From: Stratiolaelaps scimitus
Lineage: Eukaryota; Arthropoda; Arachnida; Mesostigmata; Laelapidae
DNA length: 64,000 bases
Assembly (NCBI GenBank): GCA_019614645.1
Contig: JABWDB010000008.1
Span: 5,952,001-6,016,000 of the forward strand
Direction: 5' to 3'
Shown here: piece by piece, positions 22,222-34,200 of the stretch
How positions within the stretch are numbered: position 1 is the stretch's first letter
How the letters are laid out: each line of letters begins with the position of its first letter
Program-made: the position numbers and the translations under genes
Notes under the pieces: model-generated
Database searches by the model: none
What the model saw: only the letters and a program-made list of their open reading frames with translations
What the model was told of the DNA's origin: nothing

Positions 22222-24436
22222 TATTTTATTCAACGAACTATCCTGCCGCGAAGTCGTATCATGAAACTATTAGATTCTCGAACCGCTACAGATCTAAAAG
22301 CGTTTCTAACTATGACATATTACAGGGAAAGTACGTGGTATGCTTCGATCCACTAGATGGCTCATCGAACATCGACTGTCTCGTTTCAATCGGATCCATC
22401 TTCGCTATCTACAAGAAGGTACAGTCCGATTTGTGTACGGCCGCGCTCTGGTCGTTCTTAAATACACAAATTAAGGTGCTGGTGTGTAAAATCAAACCAA
22501 CCTTGGGACATAATAAGATGGATGGGTAATTTCTATGTAAACTAAGCTGACGTAACGTGGCGAGGCTGTTGCTTATTAAAGATTATAGGCCACATCCTAC
22601 ACACCTATGTATAATAGCAAGTCGATTGACGTGATCGTTCTGATCTGAACAGAAAGGCGAGCAGGTATCGGCGGAAAGGGACGCGCTGCAGCCGGGCCGC
22701 GAGCTCGTGTGCGCAGGCTACGCGCTCTACGGCTCGGCCACGATGGTCGTACTTGGCCTGAAGGGGTCAGGGGTGAATGGTTTCATGCTGGATCCTTCGC
22801 TTGGAGAGTTCATCCTGACAGATCCCAACATGACCATCAAGCCGCGTGGGAAAATCTACTCAATCAATGAAGGCAAGTGGTGGTGATTTGTGTATCCTTA
22901 ACCCACTGTCGTGTATAGCACGACGTCTTGGTGGCTAGTAATTCAATAATGTATATATATATATATAAATATATCTTATTTATTAATTAATGATATTAAA
23001 ATAATATACAACGCTTATAATATAAGCTTGTCTGTGTATATTGACAACATATTAATACTATTATGTATTTTTTATATTTTAGTTCTATTCTATTCACACA
23101 GTTTGTGTAATATCGTTGAAAGCACTTACATAAACGCTCACGCAAAAGTAAACTAGCATTATATAGTGTTCCATTTAATAGCTCCAATTAGGACTTATAT
23201 CATACTACATTATATAATACCTAAATAGTGCGGAATTAAAAGTTAAACGCAGCTTAAAAATAATAACAGCAGCATCGTAATGCATTTTTGCCTACAATCG
23301 TCCAATAACTGCAGGCTATGCAAGCAAGTGGGATGCAGCCGTCAAGGAGTACGTCGAGGAGAAGAAGAACCCAAAGCAAGGCAAAGCTTACGGAGCCCGA
23401 TACATCGGTTCGATGGTGGCCGATGTCCACAGAACACTCAAATACGGAGGTTAGCCCAAGGGAATGTTTCTTTGTCCACACGAACTGTTCGTAGTAATCT
23501 TGGTGAACTTGGTCGTCTACGAGAGAACAGATGCCGAGGCGTTGCATGTATCTGGTGTGAAAGTCTGAAAATCACTGTTGACATGTCCGTGACTGCAGAA
23601 TGAGACTATGTAGCTTATCAAATTGTATCAGCCAACAATCCCTAACCTCACTGTCGTTGTGGCAATTCCCTTTCATCGATTGTACAACGATGTCCTCATT
23701 GAAGTCATCTTTGTTCCGATTTTGCATTAGGAATCTTCATGTACCCCGCTACGCAGGACGCCCCGAACGGCAAATTGCGCTTGCTATATGAGTGCAATCC
23801 AATGGCGTTCATCATGGAGCTCGCAGGAGGCAAGGTAAATATTGTTGTGTAAAAAAAGACAAGGTCAAGACCGAAAGACGCTCTACTGCCGGTTTCTCAT
23901 CGCCTCATGTTCTATTCGACTCAGTTCAGTATGGTCTAATTTTACTGTTAGACCCTTAAAAATATGCCCATCATGGTTTTGCTCAACTTGTACATTTACC
24001 TAATCTAACCGAGGTAATTATGAATGCACACCATGCAAAGCAATGCAATATCACCTTTCATTCAAAGGGAGATGTCCCGTCGGAGGGCTTCAATCCGCGA
24101 CGTCCCCCCGGCATAGCCAGGTAAATGTTACCTGCCGTGTGCGAGCCCAGGGAATATAGTGTACTCATACGCTTGACCATCGCGACGATTGTATGACCAC
24201 AAAAAAATCATGAAAAAGACGAACATCTCGATTTAGCCACTGCCCATAATGCTCTCTACCTGTTATGTATTAACCCGCTGTATCGCTCACACTTTGCTCA
24301 GGCTTCGAACGGCAAGATTGCAATCCTGGACGTCGTGCCGACTGGCCTGCATTGTCGCCAGCCGATCTTCCTTGGATCGCCTGAAGACGTCGATGAACTG
24401 CTCGAAAAGTACAAGCTGATCAACAATAACAACTAA
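15856..24436 (+). CDS. FBP1: fructose-1,6-bisphosphatase, seven exons
   Basis: Hydrolyses fructose 1,6-bisphosphate to fructose 6-phosphate and phosphate in cytosolic gluconeogenesis. Exons by splice signals, phase and homology: 15856-16084, 21874-22049, 22326-22418, 22653-22872, 23315-23449, 23731-23834, 24302-24436; 363 residues from the first ATG. A start at 15937 gives 336, the usual family length, and begins [13 protein letters not shown] as family members do, so the extra 27 residues are doubtful. Visible signatures: the metal site [23 protein letters not shown] with the cross-subunit arginine, and the family pattern [13 protein letters not shown]. In the AMP site, the KY pair of GKYVVCFD is kept, but positions equivalent to human Thr27, Glu29 and Arg140 read Ser, Asp and Lys. 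Intron 4 uses a GC donor (22873). Intron 1 (16085-21873) holds a whole RalBP1-like gene. Confidence 0.96.
17200..19251 (+). CDS. RalBP1/RLIP76-like protein, intronless and nested, degenerate RhoGAP
   Basis: An uninterrupted 683-residue frame lies wholly inside the first intron of the bisphosphatase gene, on the same strand. Features match RalBP1: an early DFPGLY motif (residues about 12-17), a Lys-rich linker, a RhoGAP-like domain (about 87-250) starting FGVELKDVV, then [19 protein letters not shown], the family's signature after the GAP domain, and a C-terminal helical segment (about 565-625) where RalBP1 binds GTP-Ral. In active members the GAP loop reads GIYRVSG; here it is NFYKGTS, so the catalytic arginine finger is replaced by Lys132, and the later conserved Asn region is not recognisable. 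I infer an adaptor rather than a working GAP. Residues 270-565 are charged and low-complexity. The start ATG 17200 precedes DFPGLY; GTG 17173 is less likely. An acceptor-like ATAGCAG ends at 17167, so a 5'UTR intron is possible. A retrocopy origin is an inference. Confidence 0.85.
   Translation: MDFDSPEAEQDFPGLYTEDKIGGDDESRKILSVKKKKDKDKDKGYKAFEEDGSGGSTEDLNKGSSSRRFKFGKSSSKSSSKPVKVKLFGVELKDVVQRNPSDDPKRPLVPRFLLRALNYLEQGYRPGMNFYKGTSHYKSKIHVVRHGLNYGEELPLQDPQIVAGLVKLFVRELPCHILGAVIESKLEEARPSEKKAQKIQNLYKNEVSGVNRAVFERLILHMDVIGIDLTPLLRVSQRALALLKPVMSPLTVEDELKVEEARLARMHALVTKSKESGNKDKAGSKDTSKHKDNEEKLWEAQRNVTQLKRRLKQMNSVTQADDKEVELNLEERKDEPVVVKDDNKKKETTKTKAKDKEPVPVVVEKPRSNSASNEETKEASIVNHSSGARVKAAEETNIRQIEEKKLEVAKEQSAPDEDSVAPVAKSEAEEAKVSTVEALDPAIPAVEKKISPAPEPKHDQILQPVPAPPIEAKPAPTAATTMDQPITLSPVGDRPTQLVQDMQNVFADSTSFDQVVESFQTSAIRGDPIVASTSPFGPSSEPILATGLPPTEHQLVKPEALTGKPLENAELHRIQQEWRFVLAEQVELLRMNHDLKRRIRDEHKQMKMIQMVRNHKSRLSQIKPMYHDPLEKIPADKLREVLQQFIESNANLTNATQAVATQVFEEKLALARARALEKCPSLS
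22161..22218. repeat. (TA)n microsatellite in a bisphosphatase intron
   Basis: About 58 bases of pure TA in the short intron between exons 2 and 3, one of the longest such tracts in the window and likely polymorphic. Confidence 0.95.
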
Positions 24437-24605
24437 GCAACAAGCGATGAACATATCCGTACCGCAGTGATAATTACAAATCATCACCAGCAACAGTGCA
24501 TATGCACAGCGTAACGGTAAAGCTGACCCCAAACTGCGAAGGCTACGCAGCGATGAAAAAGTTGGAATAATGTTTTTTTCTTTTCCTCTATTCATTCATT
24601 CCACC

Positions 24606-24615
24606 AATAAATAAA
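24606..24615 (+). terminator. polyadenylation signal of the bisphosphatase gene
   Basis: Two overlapping AATAAA hexamers lie 170 bases after the stop codon, giving a 3'UTR of about 200 bases. The RANBP2 gene ends facing it on the other strand. Confidence 0.75.
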
Positions 24616-24639
24616 AATATATCTATATATACTAATAAA

Positions 24640-26507
24640 TATAAAGACAAGTATCGTGTTGTTTTTTCGTGCACCGGCGAAGACTACTTGATATTTACTC
24701 TCATTTTATTTGTCATTGTTAGCAATTGTGTGTCCCCAAGATCAATGAGTTCTTCCTTGGCTGCCATCTACCATTACCACTTCCGCTGAACAGATCCACG
24801 AGACGAGTCGCTGCTTCCTGCGTGCAAAATTCACAATAGAAATAGGTGCTTTGCTTTTTTTGTTTGTTTTCGAATGCTGCCAAATTAGGCGAAAATATTA
24901 CCATTGTTATTATTAATAGTATTATTATTATCATGAGTATTATTATTGCTATGATTATTGTTGTTGTAGAATTATTTTATATTAATACCATATAATTTTC
25001 GTTGGGGACAGAGAACAGTGCCAAGCAAATATATTTCACAGATCTATGCCATTAGGCAGTCATGTATTCATCGTAGAAAGGTGGTTCTCTTGTTTTAACA
25101 ACACTGTATCCAACTAAATGTCTCTTCGGCCCTGACCAAATTGTATCGCACGCATCCGATAAATGAAAACAATGGAGACACTTCTATGGCACAGATATTT
25201 ATTGATGCTATTTGAGGTGGCGATTTCCGCTTTAGTTGGACTCTGGGTTCCCACAGTTCTTCTTTGCTACATCCAGATTTGTATACAGTCCTGTGCTATT
25301 GTCGCCTGACCTGAAGAACTCCTATCAGGTCAGGTTTCGGATCGGAAAGGCGGCACTCACCACGCCCGCAACGCAAACCTTCAGCTGCTTTGGAACCTGT
25401 TATTGTATAGTAGTACTACTGTGGCACAACTGCATCATATCTATGGCTAGAACAATAGCACTTGCCTCCGATCCTCCTCTAGGTCGAGTTGCCTTCTTTA
25501 TATTCTAGTAACATTAATAAGCTAACAATGATAACCTGTCTGTGCTTTGCTGAAACAACAGCTACTTTATGTTCTGTAGTATCTACACAGTAAGTCATGA
25601 GGCAATTCTTGACTTCTATCCTTCTCTGCCCTTCAAGTTCGCCATAACATAAAAAAAAACGATTACAATGCATAATAACAATCACAAAATCCTTCCAAGA
25701 TCGAACCGGAAGAGGCGTTTTTAATCTGTTAACGACTCTATTGACAAATGTTTTGCCCTAGTAGTAGTAGTTACATGGACCAGACCAGTGGGCAAATAGC
25801 TTACAGAGCAGTTTTGTTGGCCTGGGTGTGTCCACGGCAGCTGCCCAGTGGGAAGAAGACGTTCTCAATTAGGGGTTGGCACATCTATTATTCAATGTCT
25901 ACGGGCGTCATTATTACAGCACAATGAAAATACATTTGACACGGTCACGTGTACTCAATTTATAAATGTATATATATGTATATATATATATAACGTGTTA
26001 GCTTTCTGAATTTAAATTCAACGGTATAAATTGCCTAAAACACAGGGTCGTTCTTCGCTCACAAACGACCAATAGTTAGCCGGTCCCCCTTAGAAGGACG
26101 CAGTATACATCGCCATTTATATATATATATAAGCAAGGTTCTCACCATCCAGCTCATCTGCCACTATCATATGGGATCAATAGGCGTGGGACACTGTTAA
26201 CATATGTGCAGATGACACATATGTTGACATCGTCAACAACGTCGATTGCAAATCATCTTCAAGCCAAGGAAGGAGACACCGACGAACCATATGTCGGCCT
26301 CCACATGAACTCGCAGTCCACGCAGTGCAATAATTCGTCTTGTCAAACAACATTTCAATGCCAACGCGATAATATATGGGGCTTCTCTTCTTCTCGTGCC
26401 GACTTCAACGGGCGTCATCTTCCATGTCGATCGTTCACATAATACACGACGCCGCTCATCGAAATGAAGGAGGCATATATCTTTTCTAGCCAATACTCTT
26501 CCTAGTC
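24640..26507. other. convergent 3' spacer between two genes
   Basis: No exon is supported. The stretch separates the bisphosphatase poly(A) signal from the last RANBP2 codon. TTTATT, which is AATAAA on the minus strand, appears near 24706 and 25198; these could be RANBP2 poly(A) signals if its 3'UTR is long. There is no AATAAA within 300 bases of the RANBP2 stop. The region is otherwise AT-rich with short ATT runs. Confidence 0.5.
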
Positions 26508-27414
26508 TCACTGTATTCTACCGGATCGAATCGGCATGGGATCATCGGTCTCAACGACGCCACACTCAACAGCGCTTTCCTTGCCTTCGGCGAAAATGCT
26601 AGCAAACTCGGTGAGTTCAGCATTTGAGGTGAAGGTGGCACGTAATCGACGCCTCACTGGCGGCTTCTGCGAAATGTCTTGAGCCATCCAGATACCGTGC
26701 ACTCCTGAAATTGCATCAAGCATAGAGTTCGATCAAGGTCTAGGGAGCGGGACGACAATCGTGTCGTCTTGGTGCCTTGATTTTTTAACTATTTGCCATA
26801 AATGGCCAATGTCTATTAAGATTGGCAAGGAAGACTATTATTACTATTATTATTCTTATAATTCAATCGTGGGTTCTCTCTACGAGCATTGTGTTCTGCT
26901 CATGTTCATGTCATTTAAATTATTTCCGATCAAAAAGAAGAGAAATGCTCCTGTGTCGACCGCGTTCCCCAATAATTATAACACATGGTAATGCTATTTG
27001 TGAACAAGTAGTTTTCCGTTATGGCCAACCCACACACACACACACATCCGTACAACACCATACCAAAACGGATGTTCATCTATAAAATATACGAACCATC
27101 CTCTCGTAGCGATGTCTGCACCGCGATAACCGTCTCTGCCAGAGTGTTACCGTTCTGTTCGTCAATGAGTAGAATCACTTGCGCAAACATGTCGTCGTCG
27201 TAGATAACTCGCAGGAGGCATTGTCCCTCGGTGACGAACTTCCACGATGCCGCCCCCAGAGGCAGCTCCTCAGATAGAAGGACTTTCGCCTCATATAGTA
27301 TGCTGTCGTCATCTTCATCCGCGGCATCCCCGCTAGTCTCGTGCCCTGGATCATCGACGTGAGCAGTACCGTCGGCGTCGGCCGACTGGTCCGGGACATG
27401 GCATCCGGAGTTCA
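26508..27414 (-). other. RANBP2 exons 14-15: degenerate C-terminal Ran-binding domain
   Basis: The two last exons (27414-27097 and 26704-26508) encode residues about 2348-2518. After an acidic linker (DAADEDDDS), the order ILYEAKVLL, WKFVTEG, a hydrophobic core, IWMAQDIS and LTEFASIFAEG follows a Ran-binding domain from end to end. The diagnostic KERG-G and MRR(D/E)Q motifs are absent. The PH-like fold may persist, but RanGTP binding is doubtful. The joins are phase-consistent: GAAG|GTGCGC at 30903 to the acceptor at 27414, and GATG|GTTCGT at 27097 to the acceptor at 26704. Confidence 0.7.
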
Positions 27415-28260
27415 CTGCAATGACAGCATGACATATATCATATACCAGGTAAGGTGAGTTCTTCGGGAAAAAAGCTAGCCGTTGTAGAAACACAGCAAAA
27501 TATGCCACCGGCTGCCACTTCAATAAAGAGATGAGGTCTCTTGCATTCCTTGAGGTGTTGCATCGCCGCAATTCTGTATGTAATCATACGGGCAAACCGC
27601 CATGCATATGCATATATATATATATATATATATATATGCTGTAATGTCCCAACATCTCACGCAGGTACCTCGGTAGGCCACTAGGTAAGGCCACCAGCCA
27701 GGCGATTTGTCATAGCGCGCCCATCAAGCACCGCTGTTTATCTTTCGTCACTAGATCTACTAAATATTCGCCGACACTTTTAGTCAGGTGTTCATTGTTA
27801 TCGCGATATCGCCTCGTTTAATGTTCTCGATCAATAGTCATTCCCACACATGGGTAGGTTCTTTCAGATTGAAACAATCGTTTTCACTCAATGTCTAGCA
27901 CCGTGTCATCTACTATGTTATCGATAGTTAGATATAGTTATCCAGCAGCCAAGATCGTTTCCCCCTGAAGGAGACCCTGTCTGTTATGAATGTTCCCTCT
28001 TCATAACACGGCAAAGAATACTGCTTGAAGCTTCCGCCCTCTACTTCACTGAGCAGGACACCTCGTGCCGTACAGCAGAAGACGTTATGCACTGTATGAA
28101 CGCAGTGAGGTATTACAGACCTCTACTCAGTGAGCCGTTAAAGGCAATAATTAAAGCCAGAAAATGCCATCGTGTTTCAGTAACATGCACCCTCACAAGC
28201 ACACCGTCTTCAACCGTCCCAAAAATCGAAGCCACTTTTCATCGATGATAAGAACTTCAA

Positions 28261-28300
<40 letters not shown>

Positions 28301-31182
28301 CACAAAATGGCTAAAGAAATGTAGCTAATTATCAACGAAATATAGACATGACGTCGCTATTGTATTTGAAGCTTATCGGTTATTATTTATCGGTTATAGT
28401 TATAATAAGTATGAATGTTCTTGTAATTCGGGGAGTGCTTCTTGTACAAATAGTACACGACAATAAGTACACCAAGGTTATACAGGTTGTGATTAAACAA
28501 CTACGAATTTATTAACATATTCTTGGAACGATCCTCCAGAAACACCGAACACTAAATATTGATAGAATTCAATCATATTCAATCCTCGTTGCAGCACTCA
28601 TTATGATAATAATTATTACTCATACTGTCGTTGATAGAATTAATATTATTATTATTATCATTATCATTATTCTTATGTTTTTTTAACAAGTCTCTCCTTA
28701 GTTCCGTCCGCGTATCCGCCTGAACGTCTTGTCATGTCCGTGCTTCAGTACGTGTGTGCGTCTTTACAAGCGTGTGTACTCGAAATCGAATTCAATTGTG
28801 TGTGTGGCTCAACTAATCATCCAGTTATATCGAGTGAAAGTGCTTCACGCACTCTCCTTTCCTGGTTATTCTCAGGGGGTGCGACAGCTCAATTCATTCA
28901 CACACATACACACACATACACAAAGGCATCGCTTCTCGTTCGGCACAGACGCCCCCTCCCACACACGCCTTGCTCTGCGAGCCTCGAATATACCCGGCAC
29001 ACCCGCGCCTCAAGGTTGCAACCCGAACTAACCGTGTATTTGTCATATAGCAGCACTCGTTTGCGCAATCACCCAACTCGCGTATCAACGGCCCACTGAC
29101 GATACAACACCCCGCGAATAGGATGACAAGCTGTGAACAAAGTGAACGCGGCTCAATTCGCTCTCACGTAACTCCATTGTTTCCCCTTTTCCCTATGTAT
29201 ATATAAATACAAATCGATGATCAATCAAGCATCTGTTGTGTCAGCCGCTCCGATGTGTCAACGTTGTCATAATCGTTGTCGTTCAACAAACAAAATGGGA
29301 GAAAACGAACAACCATCAAATGACTTTTGTCCCCTGGAAAACTATGCACACACCACAGATCAGAGTGCTGATACACCGAGCGCTCTCTCTCTCTCTCTCT
29401 CTCGGGCGTCTCGAGCAACGGCCTGACTCTGGGTGCAGGATCGGAACATGTCAGGGCTTAAATGGGCATCGTTGTCGTTGCCAACTACGCGTCCCGCCCG
29501 GCAACGAATACAATCGTCTCGTTCTTGTCTTCTCGTCTAAAAGAGCGAAACTTATGGGGAGTCCCAAGACAAGCGTTACGACAAAACACTGTGGTAAGAT
29601 GGAGAACGCGGCATGAGTGATTACTCCTTTCACACAAGTTGCAAGTTGCGTTGGAATATGCTGCCGTTGAACGATGAGATAGACAATTTACACGCAACAC
29701 TGTTTCTTGCGTGTATGTGAGAGAGACGGATAATTCGAATGGGGCGACGGATAATTCTCGCGCATCGTAGGGCAGCGATTTTCTGGCGATTTCAGGTAGA
29801 ACAAAGGTCAATAATAATAATAATAAAACTATAGTATTATGAATACAACGACCCTCTAATTGACCTTCGACGACAAAGCGGAAGAACAACAAGTTGAAAA
29901 AGGTACCATATGATGATAATAATGATAAGAATAATGATAATAATCACCTTAATAATTGCGGTGTACAATATCAATATATTTCGCTTATCAGCAACGCAAT
30001 CATCTTAATAATCATAGAACTGATGACGTTTATTTTACAGCATAATATTTATAACAGTCAATTTTGGCTGTCCACAAAACAACAAGTCCACGAGTGCGTG
30101 GTGCATCGTGCGCTTTCGGTAGTTGTTGGGAAAACACTATGGGGACACCAGGCAACAGCGATCAACCGGTAGCTGCCGAAGCGGACGGCTTTACGGAAAA
30201 TTACGAACAGCTGGCAAAACATTATATTGTGCTTAAAAATTATACTCCTGTAGCAACCCGCACCAATCAGCCGCAATCCGAGAGATGCGGTGCTAGCGGT
30301 AGGTCCGAGGAAATCGATGAGACCAAAGGGAATCGGGAATGTGCGGGGAGCTTTAGCTCCGACTGAATGGGGGGCCTATCTAAACTGTCCTTGCATACAA
30401 AATCTCCCTCACTGAGGGCGTCCCTCACAGCTCGGTCAGCCATCTTACTCGTGATTGTGTCCGTCTTCGGCGACACCCTCCCGAGCCACACTTGTGTTCC
30501 TTGCAGTGTATAATACATTTGGTTACCTGGCCGACCTCCCCTCCACCGGGCATACCCCCCCCCCCGCGCTAGCGGCCGCGTCGGCACGCGCACCATCACC
30601 TAATTCATCCCTCGGCCCGTATGATTCGTTATAATGGCTAGACAACTGCACGGACGTGGCTGACAGCCTTGCGACGCAATGTCCCTTTTGTACGAGGCGC
30701 TATCTGATTGAACATAGCCGGCCGCAGTTGTTCGTCCTGATCAAGTATGCAACTAGTTTCGTGTGGGGCGAGAGGTGGCGGGGGGGGGTGCGTGTGAATG
30801 CTCCGTTTCGTTTCGTGTATTTTACTTTCGATTCAATTTCTTCCTTGAACATCGAGAACGAGCTCGTCTCGGAGGGGACATGAACTACATCTCAATGCGC
30901 ACCTTCATCAGCGCTGCGCCTGGCTCGCTCAACCTCCTCGGTGAAAACTCGCTTGAATTCGCTGAGACGATCAGCGCCCTTCACTCGGATGGCGAACGTG
31001 GTCGGAGTCGGCTCACCCTCGGCGAAGTCAACCGCGCACCAGGTCAGGGCGTTGTTTGATGTGGCCATCGGGTTTAGCTCCATTTTGTCGGTGATGTAGT
31101 GGTTGCATGCCACTTTGTGAACCTGCAATAGATCAATGGAGAGTTCGAAGACGATTTAGTATTTCTAAGTAAACTAAACTAC

Positions 31183-31216
<34 letters not shown>

Positions 31217-34200
31217 GGCGTCTTCGTCTCGGTTTAGAAACTGATGTGTGCCGACAACGATGTTAAGTGAACGGACGACTGCAAGCAAGTAACTGGCAGC
31301 AACGTCGTTTCTCTACGTACCATGTCCCTACGAGCGACAATGCGCGCCCGACCGTCGTTGCATCGTAAGATCTTCGCCTCGCCAAGAGCGCGTTCCTTCC
31401 ACTCCATCGTGTTGGGATGGTACACATAAAGTTTGGCTCTCTGCGAATAGAGCACCTCGTCATCCTCTTCACCTGTTCGTACATCGATGAGCTCCGGCAT
31501 CGGGATCACCGGCTCGAAGTGGACGTCGGCGGCCGCCTCAACATCCTCGGCTGCTCTGTCGGCGTCACCGGCATTTGCACCACCGGCAGCGCCGTCGCTT
31601 CCGTTATTCTGGAAGGCCGAGAAGAAGCTCCGTTGCTGGCCAGGGGCTGTGAAGGTACGATGAAAGTCAAATGAGTGATTAGTGCTACAGCCCTCGGTGT
31701 CGAGTTGTACTACAGATATCCGCACCGATACCGTTCGATTATTATTCCACCTTGTGCTCGTGTAACGAGCGATCGAATGAATACGTATGGCATGATGTTG
31801 CTTGATGTTTGTGACCCGCACCGCTGTTTTTCATGTGGCTAATCATCCTATATAGGTGTTCCGGGATCCAAAATAGATCCAGCTAAGTATACAATGATAA
31901 CGTTATCAATAATAATTCCGAGATTACTGCGCCAAATACGCGACTAGTGTACCTGTCCATGGGGCTGAGGTGTTCGCCCCCGCAAAGTTGAACTCGACAT
32001 TTTGATTTGTTTGTGCTAGCGCAGCGAACGACATGGTAGAGGGTGCGCCAAAAACGAATCCACCCGCGTTGTCACCGCCGAGAGGTTTCGGAGCAGTGCT
32101 GACATCTGGAAATCGTTGTGCAAGGAGCCTTTGGTTAGTCTTCGAGACGAACAGGCTTCGAGACGACACCAAATCGAACGAATAGACAACGAGCAAGCCT
32201 CCCGTGGGTGTGTTTCAATATGGGTATTTTTGTCTGTTCGCTTAGCCATGTCAGGGGGGAGGGGGCGAATGAAAGCGGTATATTCGCACTGATAACTAAC
32301 ACTAAGAAAACAATTTCGAACTAAATCGCTTCCGCATGTGGCAATCGTGACAAGAACAACTACGATATGGTTGACACAGAATAACAGTATGATATCTCAT
32401 TGCATATTACAAGGACATTGATAGCCGACTGAGCAGAATTTCACTTAATAATCGAATGTTTGGGAAAGGCTAAGGTTCGGAGATGGTTCTCATCAGCACA
32501 TACATCTATCTATAAGAAATAGAACGATTATGCATTTCCTGGTCAGTTCCTGACATTCATCATCTGAACAGCTACCAAGCAAATGTAGGGAACGTAAATT
32601 GTCCAAAAATTCACCTGTATCAACAGCTGAGAAGCCGAAGGTTGACTGAGCACCAAACACCACCGTGGGTTTCGCCGGGCTGACGCCCTTTTGTGTAATC
32701 GCTGAGGATGGCGAAATGGTGTTGGACGTAGTGGTGGCAGCATTTGAGCTCGTAGTGCCAGAGTCCGCTGGGGGCGAATCCTGTTCTTCAGACGGGTCAC
32801 TTTCACATCCTCGGCAACCTTTGCACTTTCGGCAACGCGTCTCGTACAGGAAGAAATGGTCAGGCAACATCAGCTGCCTGGCGCGATCGACATCCTGTGG
32901 CGAAGCCTCCTCCTCCTTTACAAAGATTACGTCGTTATCGGGTGTTGACGTCGAAGGTGTACCAAACAGATTTCGGCTGGGTCCGAACTTGAATTCACTC
33001 GGCTTCGTGGTTGCCGCGGCTGGACTGCCTTGATTTCCGAGGTCTTTGTGGTCGTCGAGCTTGAACGAGAACGTGCTGGTGGGTGTGTACTGTTCTTTGG
33101 GTTTAGCCGCCGACGAAGGCGCTTGTGGGCTTTGCGTCGTCGAAATCGAAGTCGACTCCTTTGCTGGTGAAGGCTTTCCTTCCGACTGAACAAGGGCAAT
33201 TGTGTTCAGGAGCGTGTCGCACATCTCTTCCGTTTTGACACGTAGAGCGAATAGCGTCGGCTCCGGCTCGCTCTCAGCAAAATCAATGGCGGTCCATTCA
33301 ATGCTTTTCTTATCGTTGCGTCTCTTAAAGGTGAGCTCCTTGGTGAGGTAATGGTTAAGGCACACCTTGAATACCTGGTCACGCCGCATCGTCAGCCTAA
33401 CCTTTCCGGTCGAAGGATCTCTCAGTAGTTTAAAGTCGCCCGTACCTCGCTCTTTCCATTCCTTGCCGACGAAACGGTAGAGTCGAGCTCGATTAGAATA
33501 GACGACTTCCTGGTTCTCTTCTCCGGTCACTACATCGATGACGGGCGGAAGAGCTATCACCGGTGCGAAATACACATCCTTGGATTCGGCCACCTCCTCC
33601 TCCTCTTCCGATGCGTGTCGTGCCTCGAATGAGAACTCGTGCTTTTGAGGGCTACCGAACGTGAATCCTCCGAGAGCGTCTCTTTTAGCTTCGTCGCCCG
33701 TTCCGGTTTTACCGGCGGATTCGGTACCGCTTGGTGTCCCAAAGCCGAACTTCGGTGGAGACGTCGCCAGGGCACCACCACTACTGCTAGGGTTCGTTGG
33801 CTGCCCGAACACGAAGCCCGTGGCGGCACTGCCCCCGAACGAGAATCCAACGGACCCAGTCGTTGTTGATGTTGTGCTGGTTGATGACGGTGGCAGACCG
33901 AATGAGAAGGTGGACGCAGCTGGAGTATTCGTTGACTCAGGGTTGGATGGTGAGATGCCGAATTTCGGCTCAGAGGCCGACGTCAGGCCGAATTTAAAGC
34001 TAGATGCTGTCGTCTCAGCTGGAGCAGAAGCAGCGGTAGTAGTGGTAGTTGTTGTTGTAGTAGAAGGCGATGAAGTTACTGTCTTCGGAATTCCGAACGA
34101 GAAGGTCGACTGAGCAGTAGAGATAGCGGCAGCGCTTGCTGGTGCCTTAGTGCCTGGCTTTGGGGTTGAGCACGATGGGCAGGTGCTATCCGAGGCCGCG

